From: Rutpela maculata
Lineage: Eukaryota > Arthropoda > Insecta > Coleoptera > Cerambycidae
Assembly (NCBI GenBank): GCA_936432065.2
Contig: OW386285.2
Location: 184,636,301-184,700,300, forward strand
Reading direction: 5' to 3'
Length of the DNA stretch: 64,000 bases
Each line of letters opens with the position of its first letter. Positions within the stretch are counted from its first letter, which is position 1. The notes below the pieces were generated by a model. That model made no database searches, had not been told where the DNA came from, and was given only the letters and a program-made list of their open reading frames with translations. Made by a program: the position numbers and the translations under genes. Positions 52,455 through 63,468 of this stretch are shown piece after piece.

Positions 52455-52860
52455 ATGATATACATGTTCACGTCCTTATTAGAATTTTTAGAAGTAGGTA
52501 GCAACACACTTAAAACCCATTAATCTTGAAATTGAACAAAACCGAACAGTCGTTTTTTGGCAATTTCTTGGGAGTTACGTTCTTTACAAATCAATAATAT
52601 GCATTTTCACGTCCTTAGAATTTTTAAAAGTTGCAACACGACACGTAGAACCCATCAGTCTTTAAAATTCAATAATACCACAGTCGTTTTTACTCAATTT
52701 CTTGCGAGTCACGTTCTTTACAAATCAATAATATGCATTTTCACGTCCTTGTTAAAACAACAACACAACACTTAAAACCCATTATAGTTTTTAATATTCA
52801 ACAGAACAGCGTCGTTTCTAGTCAAGTTCATTGGAAACTCACGTTATTGACAAATAAGCA
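52455..52860. repeat. Three-unit tandem repeat, about 136-bp period
   Basis: Unit starts at about 52459, 52596 and 52731. Shared marks: ATAT(A/G)CAT(G/T)TTCACGTCCTTA, AACCCAT(T/C)A, CAGTCGTTTTT and ACGTTCTTTACAAATCAATAA. The units diverge by several percent. A 72-residue and a 68-residue frame within are not supported. Confidence 0.8.
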
Positions 52861-53004
52861 AACGGACTCCTGCGCTATCGATTTAATAATTATTAGCTTA
52901 ATGTCCAGCACACAAAAAACACAGATATGTAAACAATAATGGCGTGATACCTGACTGTAGTGACCTTCGAGCATATAGGGAGAATAGAAATCGCGAATAG
53001 AAAT

Positions 53005-54340
53005 CGCGTGTCCCACGAAATACTTATCAATAAATTAAGTTTCTACGGCTTTACTGAAGAAAGCAAATCACTTTTACAGTCATATTTGACTGACAGACAG
53101 CAATTTGTTCTCAATAATGGCCTCATATCGAGTACTTTGAAACTACGGCATGGTGTACCACAAGGGTCCGTGCTGGGTCCCATACTTTTTTTACTTTATA
53201 TCAATGACTTTCCTCAGTCAATTAAAGATAATGTTAGTGCCATATTATTTGCCGATGATACAAATTTGACAATGTCTAATGGTAACCTCGATCTGTTGGT
53301 AAACGAGGTTCCGCATACTGAGTTAAATTCACAGAACTGGTTTTTATCTAACAAGCTAAGTCTAAATGTGTCTAAGACAGAAACAATGATATTTAGTTTG
53401 CGCAGTTTGGAAGAGGTTAATAATCCAGAGACTGTTAAATTCCTAGGAGTCAACTTAGACTCCAAGTTATCCTGGGAAAGTCATACCATCTGCATCTGCA
53501 GCAAAATCTCCAAATATACTTACCTGCTACGAAACCTTGTTGATAAAGTCTCACTGAATACTCTAACCATGACTTACCATAGTCTCATCCACTCCACTTT
53601 ATCATATGCGATTTTAGTCTGGGGACATGCCCCATCTTGTGCTACTGTATTTTCTGCTCAGCGTAAAGCAATACGAGTCATTTCTGGATTAAAATTTAGA
53701 GATGATTGCAGACAACACTTTATTACTTTGAAAATTATGACTGTGCCTTGTACCTATATCTACCAGTGTCTTACTTATGTAAAGAGAAATGTGGAATCAT
53801 TCAAAACCAGAAGCCAAGTACATTGTCATAAAACCAGAAATAACGATAAGCTAAATATAAATTTCCATAGATTAAATAAAACCAGGGATGGCACTGGATA
53901 CTTGGGTTTGCAGTTTTATAATGTCCTACCACCAGAAATAAAATCGTTAAATGAAACCCAGTTCAAAAATAAGATAAAAACATATTTACTTAATAATGCT
54001 TTCTATAGTACTAACGAATTTTTAGCCAGTAACTTTGCCTCGATTAAAATCTAATGTGTGTATCATTGTGCAGTGTTCTGTAAATAAGCAATGACAAATC
54101 ACCATACCATACCGACTATATATTTTTTGCTTATAAATTTTTTTTTCCTATTAGTTTGTCATTTATATTCTGTGCCGTTAGTCTTATACCTTATATCTAT
54201 ATTTTATACATTTAATATCATGTACTTTGTATTTTATCTTCCTTATTGTATTTTATCTTTCTTATTGTATGTTGACGTGTGTAAACACTCTGTGTATTTT
54301 ACCACCAATAAAGAATTGAATTGAATTGAATTGAATCGCT
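53005..54340 (+). mobile_element. CR1/L2-like LINE, 5'-truncated 3' end
   Basis: Begins inside the RT at about 53005 and runs through the end of ORF2, a 280-bp 3' UTR with AATAAAG and a (GAATT)n tail at 54310-54340. A short repeat AATCGC is present before the start and after the tail, and may be a minimal target duplication. The 3' UTR has several TATTTTATCTT repeats. Confidence 0.88.
53008..54054 (+). CDS. CR1/L2-like LINE ORF2, C-terminal RT half (open frame)
   Basis: About 348 residues of ORF2 beginning at HEILINKLSFYGF: SYLTDRQQFVLNN, LRHGVPQGSVLGPILFLLYI, catalytic LFADDTNLTMSN, NKLSLNVSKTETMIF, VKFLGVNLDSKLSW and a C-terminal region ending FYSTNEFLASNF. The last Asn-Xaa-Phe-Tyr-Ser block matches the C-terminus of the intact element at 6.1 kb, so they are related families. 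The endonuclease is absent. The upstream residues of the open frame (52960-53007) are flanking DNA. Confidence 0.88.
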   Translation: MSHEILINKLSFYGFTEESKSLLQSYLTDRQQFVLNNGLISSTLKLRHGVPQGSVLGPILFLLYINDFPQSIKDNVSAILFADDTNLTMSNGNLDLLVNEVPHTELNSQNWFLSNKLSLNVSKTETMIFSLRSLEEVNNPETVKFLGVNLDSKLSWESHTICICSKISKYTYLLRNLVDKVSLNTLTMTYHSLIHSTLSYAILVWGHAPSCATVFSAQRKAIRVISGLKFRDDCRQHFITLKIMTVPCTYIYQCLTYVKRNVESFKTRSQVHCHKTRNNDKLNINFHRLNKTRDGTGYLGLQFYNVLPPEIKSLNETQFKNKIKTYLLNNAFYSTNEFLASNFASIKI

Positions 54341-55036
54341 AGATGGCTGTTTGTTTGTTCGGCCCACAACTGTAAACAAGAAAATTATTAATCCCCGATT
54401 CTCTTGGCTGGTACAAAATAATGTGTTCGGTAAGGGATGCTCTCTAATATGGCGTATAGTATAATTTGCGTATTGTTTACTTTCGTGTTCTATTCTGTTT
54501 TTTGGGTGTTTACTACGCCTCTTGCGTCCCTTGCTCTTATGTGTTGAGAACAAATATACGCATTGTTGTAAAATTGATCTATTTTCCTCTATATGCTCGA
54601 AAGTAGGGATAGATGCAAGATGCAGATTTGCGCAGCCGTCGTATGATTCAAGTACAAGTAACGCCAGAGCGGCGTGATGGCCAACTAAACACAATGATTT
54701 TGTAAAATAATAGGGGTGAGCAGGGCCTGGTTCTTGGCGCAAAACAAAACAGTTGTGCAGTATTTCGTCACGAATAAATTGGCATTTTAGTACATAAAAA
54801 GTGTCTCTCTGTTGGCGTAATTTCACAAATAGTGTTTTATAAAGTAAGTAGTTATTATTTTAATTAATTGTATCGCACTGTTCGCACCTGAAATCACTTT
54901 TTGTGCGTCAAATTACGTTATAACCGAACTTTTTATGCAGGCTATATTTCTAATTCAATTCACTTTTAACTACCCACCAAAACCAATAAAATAATTTTAA
55001 TTAATTGTTGATCTGGGGTCTGAAAACAATAACAAC
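54341..55036. other. 5' flank of the THAP pseudogene
   Basis: Contains no recognised gene. A 175-residue minus-strand frame (54299-54826) crosses the LINE tail and has no identifiable domain. A promoter for the downstream THAP gene could lie here, but no clear TATA box is seen. Confidence 0.4.
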
Positions 55037-55729
55037 ATGCCGGATAAATGTTGTGTACCTGGCTGTACAAGCAATTACAGTTCTTCATCGGAAGGTTATG
55101 TCCGAGTCTTTAGATTTCCTAAAGAACCAGAACTGAGGAAACAGTGACTAAAGAAAATTCCTAGGAAAAGTTTGCAGCCTACAAAATATTCAGTGGTGTG
55201 CATAAAACATTTTTGTGACAGTGCAATATCCAAATCTGAAAGATACAAAGATGCTTACAGTGTGTGGAAGGAGAGAGAAATGGAAAAGTTTATGTTAGTG
55301 TCTGGAGCAGTGCCCCAAATGTTTCCCAATTTCCCAGCTTATTATTTAACATACAAAGAAGAACGTAAATGTCGGGATCCTGAGGAAAGAAGGCAGACAC
55401 AGTTTCAAATTAAGCAAGCTAAAACTGAGCAGTGGTTAAAAAATGATCTTATAAAAGACTTTAAGACATCCCGAAAAGACATTAGTAGTAAAGAATATGA
55501 CAGTGTTTGGAACCTTATTTGCAACCCTAATGAAGTTGTCTTTTATAAATTATGCTGTGAAAATATTCCCCGTATTACTGCTAGTGTGAAAATTACTGAA
55601 GATATGAAATGCCAGGTTACTCTTGAAAATAAAATGTTAACAAAAGTTACAGTGGATATTACCGAATTACGGAAGCGTACTGAGGCCATGTCGAAAAAAA
55701 AAATTAAATTGAAATTTCGACTATCTTGA
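55037..55729 (+). pseudogene. THAP-domain protein fragment with one nonsense codon
   Basis: The ATG at 55037 starts a frame with the THAP C2CH pattern: MPDKCCVPGCTSNY, FRFPKEPELRKQ, a TGA at 55145-55147 where Trp is expected, then LKKIPRKSLQPTKYSVVCIK, HFC and AVPQMFPNFP (the AVPTIF motif of THAP). About 150 residues follow without a recognised domain. THAP fingers are DNA-binding modules in P-element-type and other transposases and in some host regulators. No DDE core is seen, so this is either a truncated transposon protein or a host-gene derivative. The frame ends in a Lys-rich run inside a 21-bp tandem array. Confidence 0.75.
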
Positions 55730-55890
55730 AATTTCAACTTAATAGGTTGAAATTTCGACTTATTAACTTGAAATTTCAACTTATTAACTTGAAATTTCAA
55801 CTTAATGAATCGAAATTTCAACATAATAAGTTGAAATTTAAACATAATAAGTTGAAATTTCAAGTTAATAAGTCGAAACATTAACTTATA
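55711..55890. repeat. 21-bp tandem array (about nine units)
   Basis: Unit consensus GAAATTTCAACTTATTAACTT, with GAAATTTC palindromic within each unit. Variants have CGACTT or CATAATAAG. The 21-bp period equals two helical turns and seven codons, so the minus strand encodes heptads. The array begins within the last codons of the THAP frame. Confidence 0.88.
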
Positions 55891-56437
55891 GCAAATTGCT
55901 GTATGTGTACGTTTAAGGTGTATCCGCGAGATATGTGCATTGTGCGTGACCCTAAAAACCAAGTTCATATTCTATTTGAAGAAAACTTCCAAAATCCATT
56001 TTCATTTCTTGATAATTATTATAGCGACATTGTTCGCCATCTTTATGGAATGACTTAAAATTCGAAAAACAACTGTTTTTTTATTAGAAATTATTTAAGG
56101 GCATAATTTTTATTTTTGTATTCACTAAAATTTTGATCACACTATAGATTTCAGATATTAATTACATGTGACGGAATAAATACATACAGGGTGATTCATC
56201 AAATAGTTGATTATGAGCCTCACATACAAGGTGCTCCACTATAATTTTCTACCCCTACAAGTGCCTTAATTTTGAAAAACTGATGTAATGTAATTTTTGT
56301 TGAATTTTAGATCTACCATTAGTTTTTTATTACCACCGAAAAATATACATGCAAAGGAACAATTGAACAGTCCGTGTTTTCATATCCGATTTCTTCATCT
56401 GATTCTGAATACAAATATCTACTTGTTATATGAACTG
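55891..56437. other. Gene-free interval
   Basis: Contains TACAGGGTGATTCATCAAAT at about 56187, resembling a mariner/Tc1 MITE terminus, without a visible partner. No genes. Confidence 0.4.
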
Positions 56438-56445
56438 TTTAGCAG

Positions 56446-56619
56446 CAGTGGCGGTCTGGCCAGGTCGGCGAGTCAGCAAATGCCGACTGGGCCCTTTGCC
56501 TTTTGAGTACGTAATGCGCTTATATACATGCGAAGCAAAAACATTCAAATCACCGACGAATTCAGTTTGAACGTTAATTGAAAATGCCGACTAAGCCCTA
56601 GACACCCAGACCGCCACTG
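56446..56619. mobile_element. 174-bp hAT-type MITE, perfect 8-bp duplication TTTAGCAG
   Basis: Ends CAGTGGCGGTCTGG and CCAGACCGCCACTG; flanks TTTAGCAG at 56438-56445 and 56620-56627. Its terminus is shared with the 1.35-kb element at 26295-27648, so both were probably mobilised by the same hAT transposase, which is not in the window. Confidence 0.95.
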
Positions 56620-56775
56620 TTTAGCAGATTCTAAGCTATAAATAGATTGTTTTTAAGATTAAGGTAGGCTGAATACTATACTAAATTATAGTACCTCTGG
56701 CAGTTGCTAGGCCACCATTAGACTATAAAAGTTCTTTGACAACACTCCCCGAAAATCAAAATAAATCACTATATA

Positions 56776-57299
56776 CATGAATTACCACCATTTATAATAA
56801 GGCTCTTAAAAAATAAAAGGAAAATGTACAGAGAGTACAAACAAAACCAAAATCCCAGCTTTAAAAGAAATTTAAACACGTACAATAAAAACATACAAAA
56901 ATTGACCCAACAGTACAAAGAAAATAAATGGATAGAAACGTGCAACGATATAAATAGACAACAGGGGAAGAATTATTGGCACCAAGTTAAAAAGCTCAGC
57001 AGATATAAAACAAAATCCCTTATGCCACAACTAGAAGACAATGGGCAAATCTTTACAACTGATTCGGAAAAGGCTGAGCATTTCGCAAAACACTTTGAAA
57101 AAGCATTTCAAAAAGGTAACGACATACATTTCGATCAAAACCAATATGAACAAGTAACAAACTGGTATTCAAATTTTTTTGAAAATGAGAGGAGAACTGA
57201 AAACCACAAAATAGATGAAGGCACCTATTATGAAATCATAAACGAAGGAAAAAGCACGACTCCAGGAGAAGACCACCTAACGAAAAATTGTATAAAATA
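56776..57299 (+). pseudogene. Jockey-like LINE ORF2, linker region
   Basis: Reads NELPPFIIRLLKNKRKMYRE, then NKWIETCNDINRQQGKNYWH, matching residue for residue in many places the 11.2-11.4 kb segment of the other copy. It ends at STTPGEDHLTKN, just before the RT proper, where the next LINE is inserted. Confidence 0.88.
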
Positions 57300-59968
57300 A
57301 TAATAATGGCAGGAGATTTTAATATTCACTTTGAAAGGGACTGTAAACAGACAAACGAATTTCTTGACCTATTGTGGTCATTTAATCTTCAACCTTCAAT
57401 AAGTGATTACACTAGAACAACTCAGTTAACGAAAAGCTGTGTTGACAATATTTTATTTGATACTTCATTGTTTAATTATTCTGCACAAATAATACATTCA
57501 GGTGTTTCTGATCATACAGCTCAGTTTCTGTGTTTAGATGTTCATATTATTAAACAACGCCATCCCACATACCTCAGAATATACAGCGAAAATAATATTG
57601 CAACATTTCTTAATGATCTTTCAAATGTCTCTTGGCAATTCGTATCTGAGAGCTTAGATGTAAATGACACGTGGAATAAGTTTGAAAAAATTATAACAAA
57701 TTGTTTCAACTTTAATTTTCCTCTCAAAAAGGAGACTATCAAAGAAAACAGATTGCCTTGGTTTACACCAGAAATTAAATATCTCAAAGAAAAAGTCTCA
57801 ACGCTGCAAATATTATCAAATAGAAATGATCACTTCAAACAGTTATATAAAGAATACAACAGAGCATATGTCAAATTGTTAAAAGAAACAAAACAAAACT
57901 ACTTCGTAGAAAAAATGAATAACACCGACAACAAGTCTAAAACAATTTGGAATATAGTCAATAATCTAACGAATAGAACAAAAAGTAATTTAAAGACATT
58001 ACCGGTTAATGTGAATATAGAAAATATGGCGGACGATTTTAATAATCATTTTATTAACGCAGCCCCTAAACTTATATTGAACAATCAATTCTATAATAAT
58101 GAGTCATATGTATGTAAATTCCAGAAAAATCCGAATTCCTTCTACTTTAATCCTACAAATGAGGATGAAATTATCAGCTTATCTAGTCAACTCAAAAATA
58201 AATATAGTGCAGGAAATGACGGAATACCAACAACAATATTAAAAAAATGTATTAAAGTAATCGCTGGTCCTTTAGCTCAAATCATAAATATGTCGATGCT
58301 AACAGGAATTGTACCTGAAAATTTAAAATTAGCACTCATTCTGCCACTTTATAAGAAAGGGGACATAAATAACTACGACAACTATAGGCCCATAAATATT
58401 CTCTCATCTTTTTCGAAGCTCCTTGAATTAGTTATAAACAATAGATTAATAAACTTTTTCTACAAACACTCGCTTCTTAATAAATCACAACATGGATTTT
58501 TAAAAAACAAATCAACAGAGACAGCCCTAATTGAATTGACGGAATCGATAGCGGCAACACTTGAGGCAAAGAACCAGGCCTGCGGAGTGTTTCTGGACCT
58601 TTCCAAGGCATTTGACACCTTAAACCACGAGATTCTTCTACAAAAATTGGAGACTTACGGGGTGAGAGGTGTTGCCTTGGATTGGTTCAGATCATATCTC
58701 TGTAATCGCCAACAAAAAGTTCTCATTGAAGAAAATGATGCCAAATATTTTTCAACATGTTTAAATGTCAATACAGGTATCCCCCAAGGAAGTATACTAG
58801 GTCCAATATTGTTCGTTATTTATATCAACGACATATCTTCCGCCATTCCAGAGACAAACTCACTAGTAAATTATGCAGATGACTGTTCAATTCTCATCCC
58901 CATTAATAAGAGTGACAGTGTGAATGATAAATGTTTAGAAGTTATAAGACATATTCATCTATACCTCATTGAAAATCAATTAGTGCTCAATTTTGAAAAA
59001 TCTATGTGCATACTGTTTAATGCATCCACACTGTCTTTCCCTAAAGTGAATCCAATTGTAATAAATAATAAAGAAATTCAATTTGCTGAGAGCACTAAAT
59101 TATTGGGACTATATCTAGACGGAAATCTAAAGTACAATATGCACATTCAATCCTTATGCACAATTCTAAGCAAATCATGCTATGCCATAAGAGTTTTAGC
59201 TAAATCTCTTAACTATATTGCCCTTAAAACAGCTTATTATGGTTTAGCATACTCACGCATTAAATATGCTATCTTATTATGGGGCGGCAGTTCGGGTTTG
59301 TCGAAAGTTTTTATATGGCAAAAGAAAATTTTAAGGGTTATATTTAATTTAAAATCTACTGATAGCTGTAGAAATTTATTCAAAACAAATGGGTATCTTA
59401 CAGTGGCTGGGCTGTATATTTTTGAATGTATTATTTATCTCAGAAAAAACCAAAATCAATTCATAGACAATAAATTTGGACATAACTTTAACACAAGATA
59501 TAGAGACAATATTTTCAGATTTACAAAACATAGACTAACACTTACCGAGAAAAGTTTACACTATTCAGCAATAAAGTTTTATAATAACTTACCATTAGAC
59601 ATAAAAGAAATTGAAACATTTAGCCAATTTAAAAATAAATTATTTAACTATATCTGTGTCATAGAGCCCTATACAATAGGTGAATATTTGAATTATTCAT
59701 TAAGCAACAATTGAGATTTCTTGTATCAATAATTTTAAAGTGTTTAAATTTTAAATTTGTATGTCATAAATTTTACTATTTTACTGTTTGTGAAAATATA
59801 CAAATATTTTTATTACTGGCAGGTATTTCATGTATTTTTTTTTAAGCTTGTAATTTGACGATACCATGTATAATCTGTATGTGTGTGTACGTATATGTGC
59901 GTATGTATATATGACATCTATACTTTGGTAAATAAAGAACTATTCTATTCTATTCTATTCTATTCTAT
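57300..59968 (+). mobile_element. CR1-like LINE, 5'-truncated, with (TATTC)n tail
   Basis: Plus strand; starts inside the endonuclease and ends in AATAAAGAAC plus a TATTC repeat at 59941-59968. TATAA is present at the left junction (about 57290) and after the tail, a possible 5-bp target duplication. The 3' UTR includes a TGTATGTGTGTGTACG run. Confidence 0.88.
57306..59714 (+). CDS. CR1-like LINE ORF2, endonuclease end plus intact RT
   Basis: About 800 residues open to the stop at 59714. It starts at MAGDFNIHF, the endonuclease core, followed by SVDNILFDT and VSDHTAQF (catalytic SDH-type). RT: YSAGNDGIPTTIL, YRPINILSSFSKLLE, QHGFLKNKSTETALI, FLDLSKAFDTLNHEIL, GIPQGSILGPILFVIYI and catalytic NYADDCSI. 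The C-terminal end is GEYLNYSL. The ATG at 57306 is internal to the original ORF; the real start is lost by truncation. Confidence 0.92.
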   Translation: MAGDFNIHFERDCKQTNEFLDLLWSFNLQPSISDYTRTTQLTKSCVDNILFDTSLFNYSAQIIHSGVSDHTAQFLCLDVHIIKQRHPTYLRIYSENNIATFLNDLSNVSWQFVSESLDVNDTWNKFEKIITNCFNFNFPLKKETIKENRLPWFTPEIKYLKEKVSTLQILSNRNDHFKQLYKEYNRAYVKLLKETKQNYFVEKMNNTDNKSKTIWNIVNNLTNRTKSNLKTLPVNVNIENMADDFNNHFINAAPKLILNNQFYNNESYVCKFQKNPNSFYFNPTNEDEIISLSSQLKNKYSAGNDGIPTTILKKCIKVIAGPLAQIINMSMLTGIVPENLKLALILPLYKKGDINNYDNYRPINILSSFSKLLELVINNRLINFFYKHSLLNKSQHGFLKNKSTETALIELTESIAATLEAKNQACGVFLDLSKAFDTLNHEILLQKLETYGVRGVALDWFRSYLCNRQQKVLIEENDAKYFSTCLNVNTGIPQGSILGPILFVIYINDISSAIPETNSLVNYADDCSILIPINKSDSVNDKCLEVIRHIHLYLIENQLVLNFEKSMCILFNASTLSFPKVNPIVINNKEIQFAESTKLLGLYLDGNLKYNMHIQSLCTILSKSCYAIRVLAKSLNYIALKTAYYGLAYSRIKYAILLWGGSSGLSKVFIWQKKILRVIFNLKSTDSCRNLFKTNGYLTVAGLYIFECIIYLRKNQNQFIDNKFGHNFNTRYRDNIFRFTKHRLTLTEKSLHYSAIKFYNNLPLDIKEIETFSQFKNKLFNYICVIEPYTIGEYLNYSLSNN

Positions 59969-60971
59969 AAGAAAACTAGATCAAGAAATTCACCCGTTTA
60001 TAATAAAATGCTACGAATACTGACTAAACACACATTATTTCCCAGACAAATGGAAACGAGGAACTATAATAGCCATTGCAAAACCTAACACAGACCATAG
60101 CAAAGCAAGTAATTATAGGCCAATAACCATGCTGTCAGTGTTGGCCAAAAACTTCGAAAAAATAATAAAAAACATTCTCAATAAACATGTACAAAATAAA
60201 ATACCAAACTACCAATTCGGGTTTCAAGAAAAACATTCAACAGTGCATCCTCTCACAATTTTAGTTTCTAATGTACAAACAGCGAAACTCTCAGGTCAAC
60301 ACAGTGCTGCAATCTTTTTAGACATTAACAAGGCCTTCGACAGTGTGTGGCATGAAGGTATATTATACAAACTACATTTGTTAAACTGTCCAAAACATCT
60401 GATTTACTTAATAAAAGACTATCTGAATAATCGCAGCCTACAAGTTAAAATTAACGGCAAATACTCTAATAATTTCTCACCACAACAAGGAGTCCCCCAG
60501 GGCTCGCCACTTTCACCCCTCCTATACAATATATACTACAATATATATATAACAATAACAAGGCAAACCAAAACATATTTAACAAGGACCTCTATACCCT
60601 CCAATATGCTGATGATACCGCGTTGGTATCTCATAACAGCTCGATTACCTGTACGGTAACTAAATTGCAACAACTTATGGACAGAACAACAACCTGGTTT
60701 AATGTATGGAGATTAAAAGCAAATCCAATTAAGTCACAGTTCATTATATTCAAGCACACCCAAACTGACAATTCACCAACAATTTCAATAAATGGACAAA
60801 CATTAAAAAATAAACCTGTTGCCAATTGCTTGGGTATACACTTAGACCACAAGCTTAATTTCAACCACCACACAAACCTCATAAAGAAAAAATGCATAAC
60901 CAGAGGAAAACATTTCAGAAACTTGACTTACAAAGATAAGGGAATAAACAAGAAAACAGCGGCACACATAT
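59969..60971 (+). pseudogene. Jockey-like LINE ORF2, RT, second piece
   Basis: Begins KLDQEIHPFIIKCYEY, has a TGA at about 60019, then NTHYFPDKWKRGTIIAIAKP, SNYRPITMLSVLAKNFEKII, FLDINKAFDSVWHEGILYKL and QQGVPQGSPLSPLLYN. A small insertion at about 60535-60560 (a duplicated ACAATATATA) shifts the frame, and the catalytic YADDTALVSHN follows near 60600 in the new frame. The piece is cut at AAHI by the 2.5-kb insertion. Confidence 0.88.
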
Positions 60972-63468
60972 TGAAACGCCCTGTATCTAGGTCGTGTATT
61001 TGCAAATTAATTTCCTAAATTTTAAATAGAATTTACTTATTTCCAAATTTTAAACAATTCTAATCAAAATTAAATATTTCAAAATAACCGTTAAATATAT
61101 TTCATGTATAATTTCCTTAAATACAGAAATATTATTTTATTATAATACTTTTTAAAGCATTTTACTAGGGTTGAAAACGACGTTGAAAGTCGAGCTTCAA
61201 GACGGCATATCTCTCGAGGAATGTGCTATGTAAACAAATACGCCAGAAACGTAAGCGATTATAGGTCGTATTCCTAATGCAGTTAAGCCCGAGATTCTCT
61301 TGTAAAATAGCCTAAATTACGACCCGTTCAAAATTCACTCTTTTCTTAACTATTCCAGTCACTCTCGCGTATAACGTAATTTTGTTTCTTTATTACGTCG
61401 CCTATAAATACCATGAAACACAGCCCAAAATTATCATTATTTGATCGACTCTCTTGGTGCACCCATCTTCGTGTCCATACCTGTATTTTCATGCTGCGTC
61501 CTTTATTGGTAACGTTCGTTAAATACAGGGTGTACATTTGGCTGTGTGTTCTTGGGAGTTATTTAGCACACTTTGGTGTTTATTCTTTGTTCTTACCCAG
61601 CGACCTCACGGCCTCGTTAGTAGGAACTCAGGTTAAACATTTGGGGTTGTGCATCCTACGAAAGTAAGTTGAATTGCTCCGGGGCATATTCTGTTTCCCT
61701 GTCTGACTGCGACCTTTTGAAGAAGGCTTCGTTCACAGACTTTGCGACGGAATATTCACCGTTGTAATTGAACAATCAACTGGTTTGCCATCTCTGTACA
61801 GTGCTCCGAGTAGTTTCGGTAGACAATTTGCTGTCCGGCAAGCGTCCGTCAGGTGACGTTGCCCGGGTACCAGAGTGTCTATTGAGAAATTGCTTGTTGC
61901 GCTCCAGGGGTGGGAAGTGTCGGTCGATTTACGACGCCGCCTAAAAGAGTAAAAATGGACAACGTACTCGAGTCAAGATCTGGGCCCGTGAGTGTAACCC
62001 TTCAGGACCTTGCCGTTTGTCAGAGCCTAAGTATTAAAATTACCTAATTACTAATTCTCCGTTGTCATTTGTTTTGGTCTTCACTTTTAATATTAATTAA
62101 ATTACACATTCAGATTATTTTTCTAAATTCGCTCAATAAAATGACAACGAAGTTCAACTCTTTTTACGATTCTATATCCTCGAAGTCAACTCTAGTTACA
62201 CCGACTTTATGCTAAACTGTGGTACTTTGATTATAGCTTACTTATTTAAATTCAATTTCAGTATTCAAATTAATTAACTCACGATTGTGATTTGCAACTA
62301 TCTTTAGTCATTTAATTAATGGAAAGTTTTCTTTGGGTTTTTAAAAGGTTATTACAACGATTGTTGTTTAATATGATAATACTCCGATCAGCTAAGTAAA
62401 TAATATTTGATACAGACGCGAATGGGTTATTGCAGATTTTGCAGTTAATTATTCTTCAGCAGTTGCAGTTAAGAATTCTTGATTGCCATCTCTGTAATTT
62501 ATACCTCATCAATGTTATCATTTACATATGATAAGATTTGAAACACAGCTCTTTGTTATCAATTTATTTTCGAAGATTTTCGAAAGGCAAACACAAGATT
62601 TTGTTGGTTGTCACTTCATCTACAGCATCGATACTACGAATATACAAATAACAACGATACAACGAAATGGGATCAATTGATCTCGGCCAAGTGCAATTGT
62701 AACTAGCCACAACAACAACAAAAATACTACGCTTCGAAACATCGAAATCTACGACAGTGTCGTGGCAATTTGATGAGATTTTGTCGATTGCCTTTTACCA
62801 TCGTATCATGACTGGGGAATTTCCCGAGCTGTGTCAAATTTTACGTACGTCGACGTCAATTATAAAGCTTTCAGGATAATGACAATTGTCATTGTAAACA
62901 ATTTATTTTATTGTTTACGTAGCTGACCTGATTATTCTACGAATTAATGTGACAATTGTCCCATCGAATACTTTCCTTCTTTTCATGTGAAATGTGGCAA
63001 TTGCCCCAACAATTATATAATCTATACAAAGGAATATGACAATTGTCTAAAATAAACGTATTAAAACGTTTTCTGTGTTTTCTTTAAATATTTTACTTTT
63101 TCAGGAATAAGTGAGATTAAATAAAAATATAATTCCTTAGAGAAAATAAATCAATTACAAAGGCAATTGGAAATTAGAGTGAAATCAGTATTAACTAAAG
63201 CACAGTCAAATAAAAAGGTACCAAAATAAAAGCAACTAATAAATGAGGGTTGTCAAAATTAATATAAATAAATTTGATCAGTAAATAGAAACAAATAATA
63301 TCAAACTTTATAAAAAGAATCTATGGTTTAACAAAATTACTATCACAACGTAAATTTGGGTCCTACTTTCAAAAATCTAGACGATCACGTAAACTACCAA
63401 ATTTGTATATTTTTCTGTTTCACTCAAAAGAGAGAGATAAATATACGACAGGGGTTGGGGGCGTTTCA
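60972..63468 (+). mobile_element. 2,497-bp insertion with TGAAACGCCC...GGGCGTTTCA ends: giant solo LTR or unknown TIR element
   Basis: Starts TGAAACGCCC and ends with its perfect 10-bp complement; ATAT is duplicated at 60968-60971 and 63469-63472, and removal restores the LINE codons for AHIYKS exactly. TG...CA ends, a 4-bp duplication, a TATAAATA box at about 61403 followed by a downstream AATAAA at about 62135, and lack of coding capacity fit a solo LTR. Its length would be extreme for an insect element. The alternative is a non-autonomous DNA transposon with 4-bp targets. Copies of GACAATTGTC cluster at 62880-63055. Confidence 0.75.

Noticed and set aside
54299..54826. 175-codon minus-strand frame with a Lys/Arg-rich patch
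   Set aside because: It begins in unassigned DNA and runs into the (GAATT)n LINE tail; no domain or homologue recognised.
55543..55968. Minus-strand 141-codon frame with regular heptads
   Set aside because: The heptads come from the 21-bp tandem array read backward, and its C-terminal part is antisense to the THAP gene.
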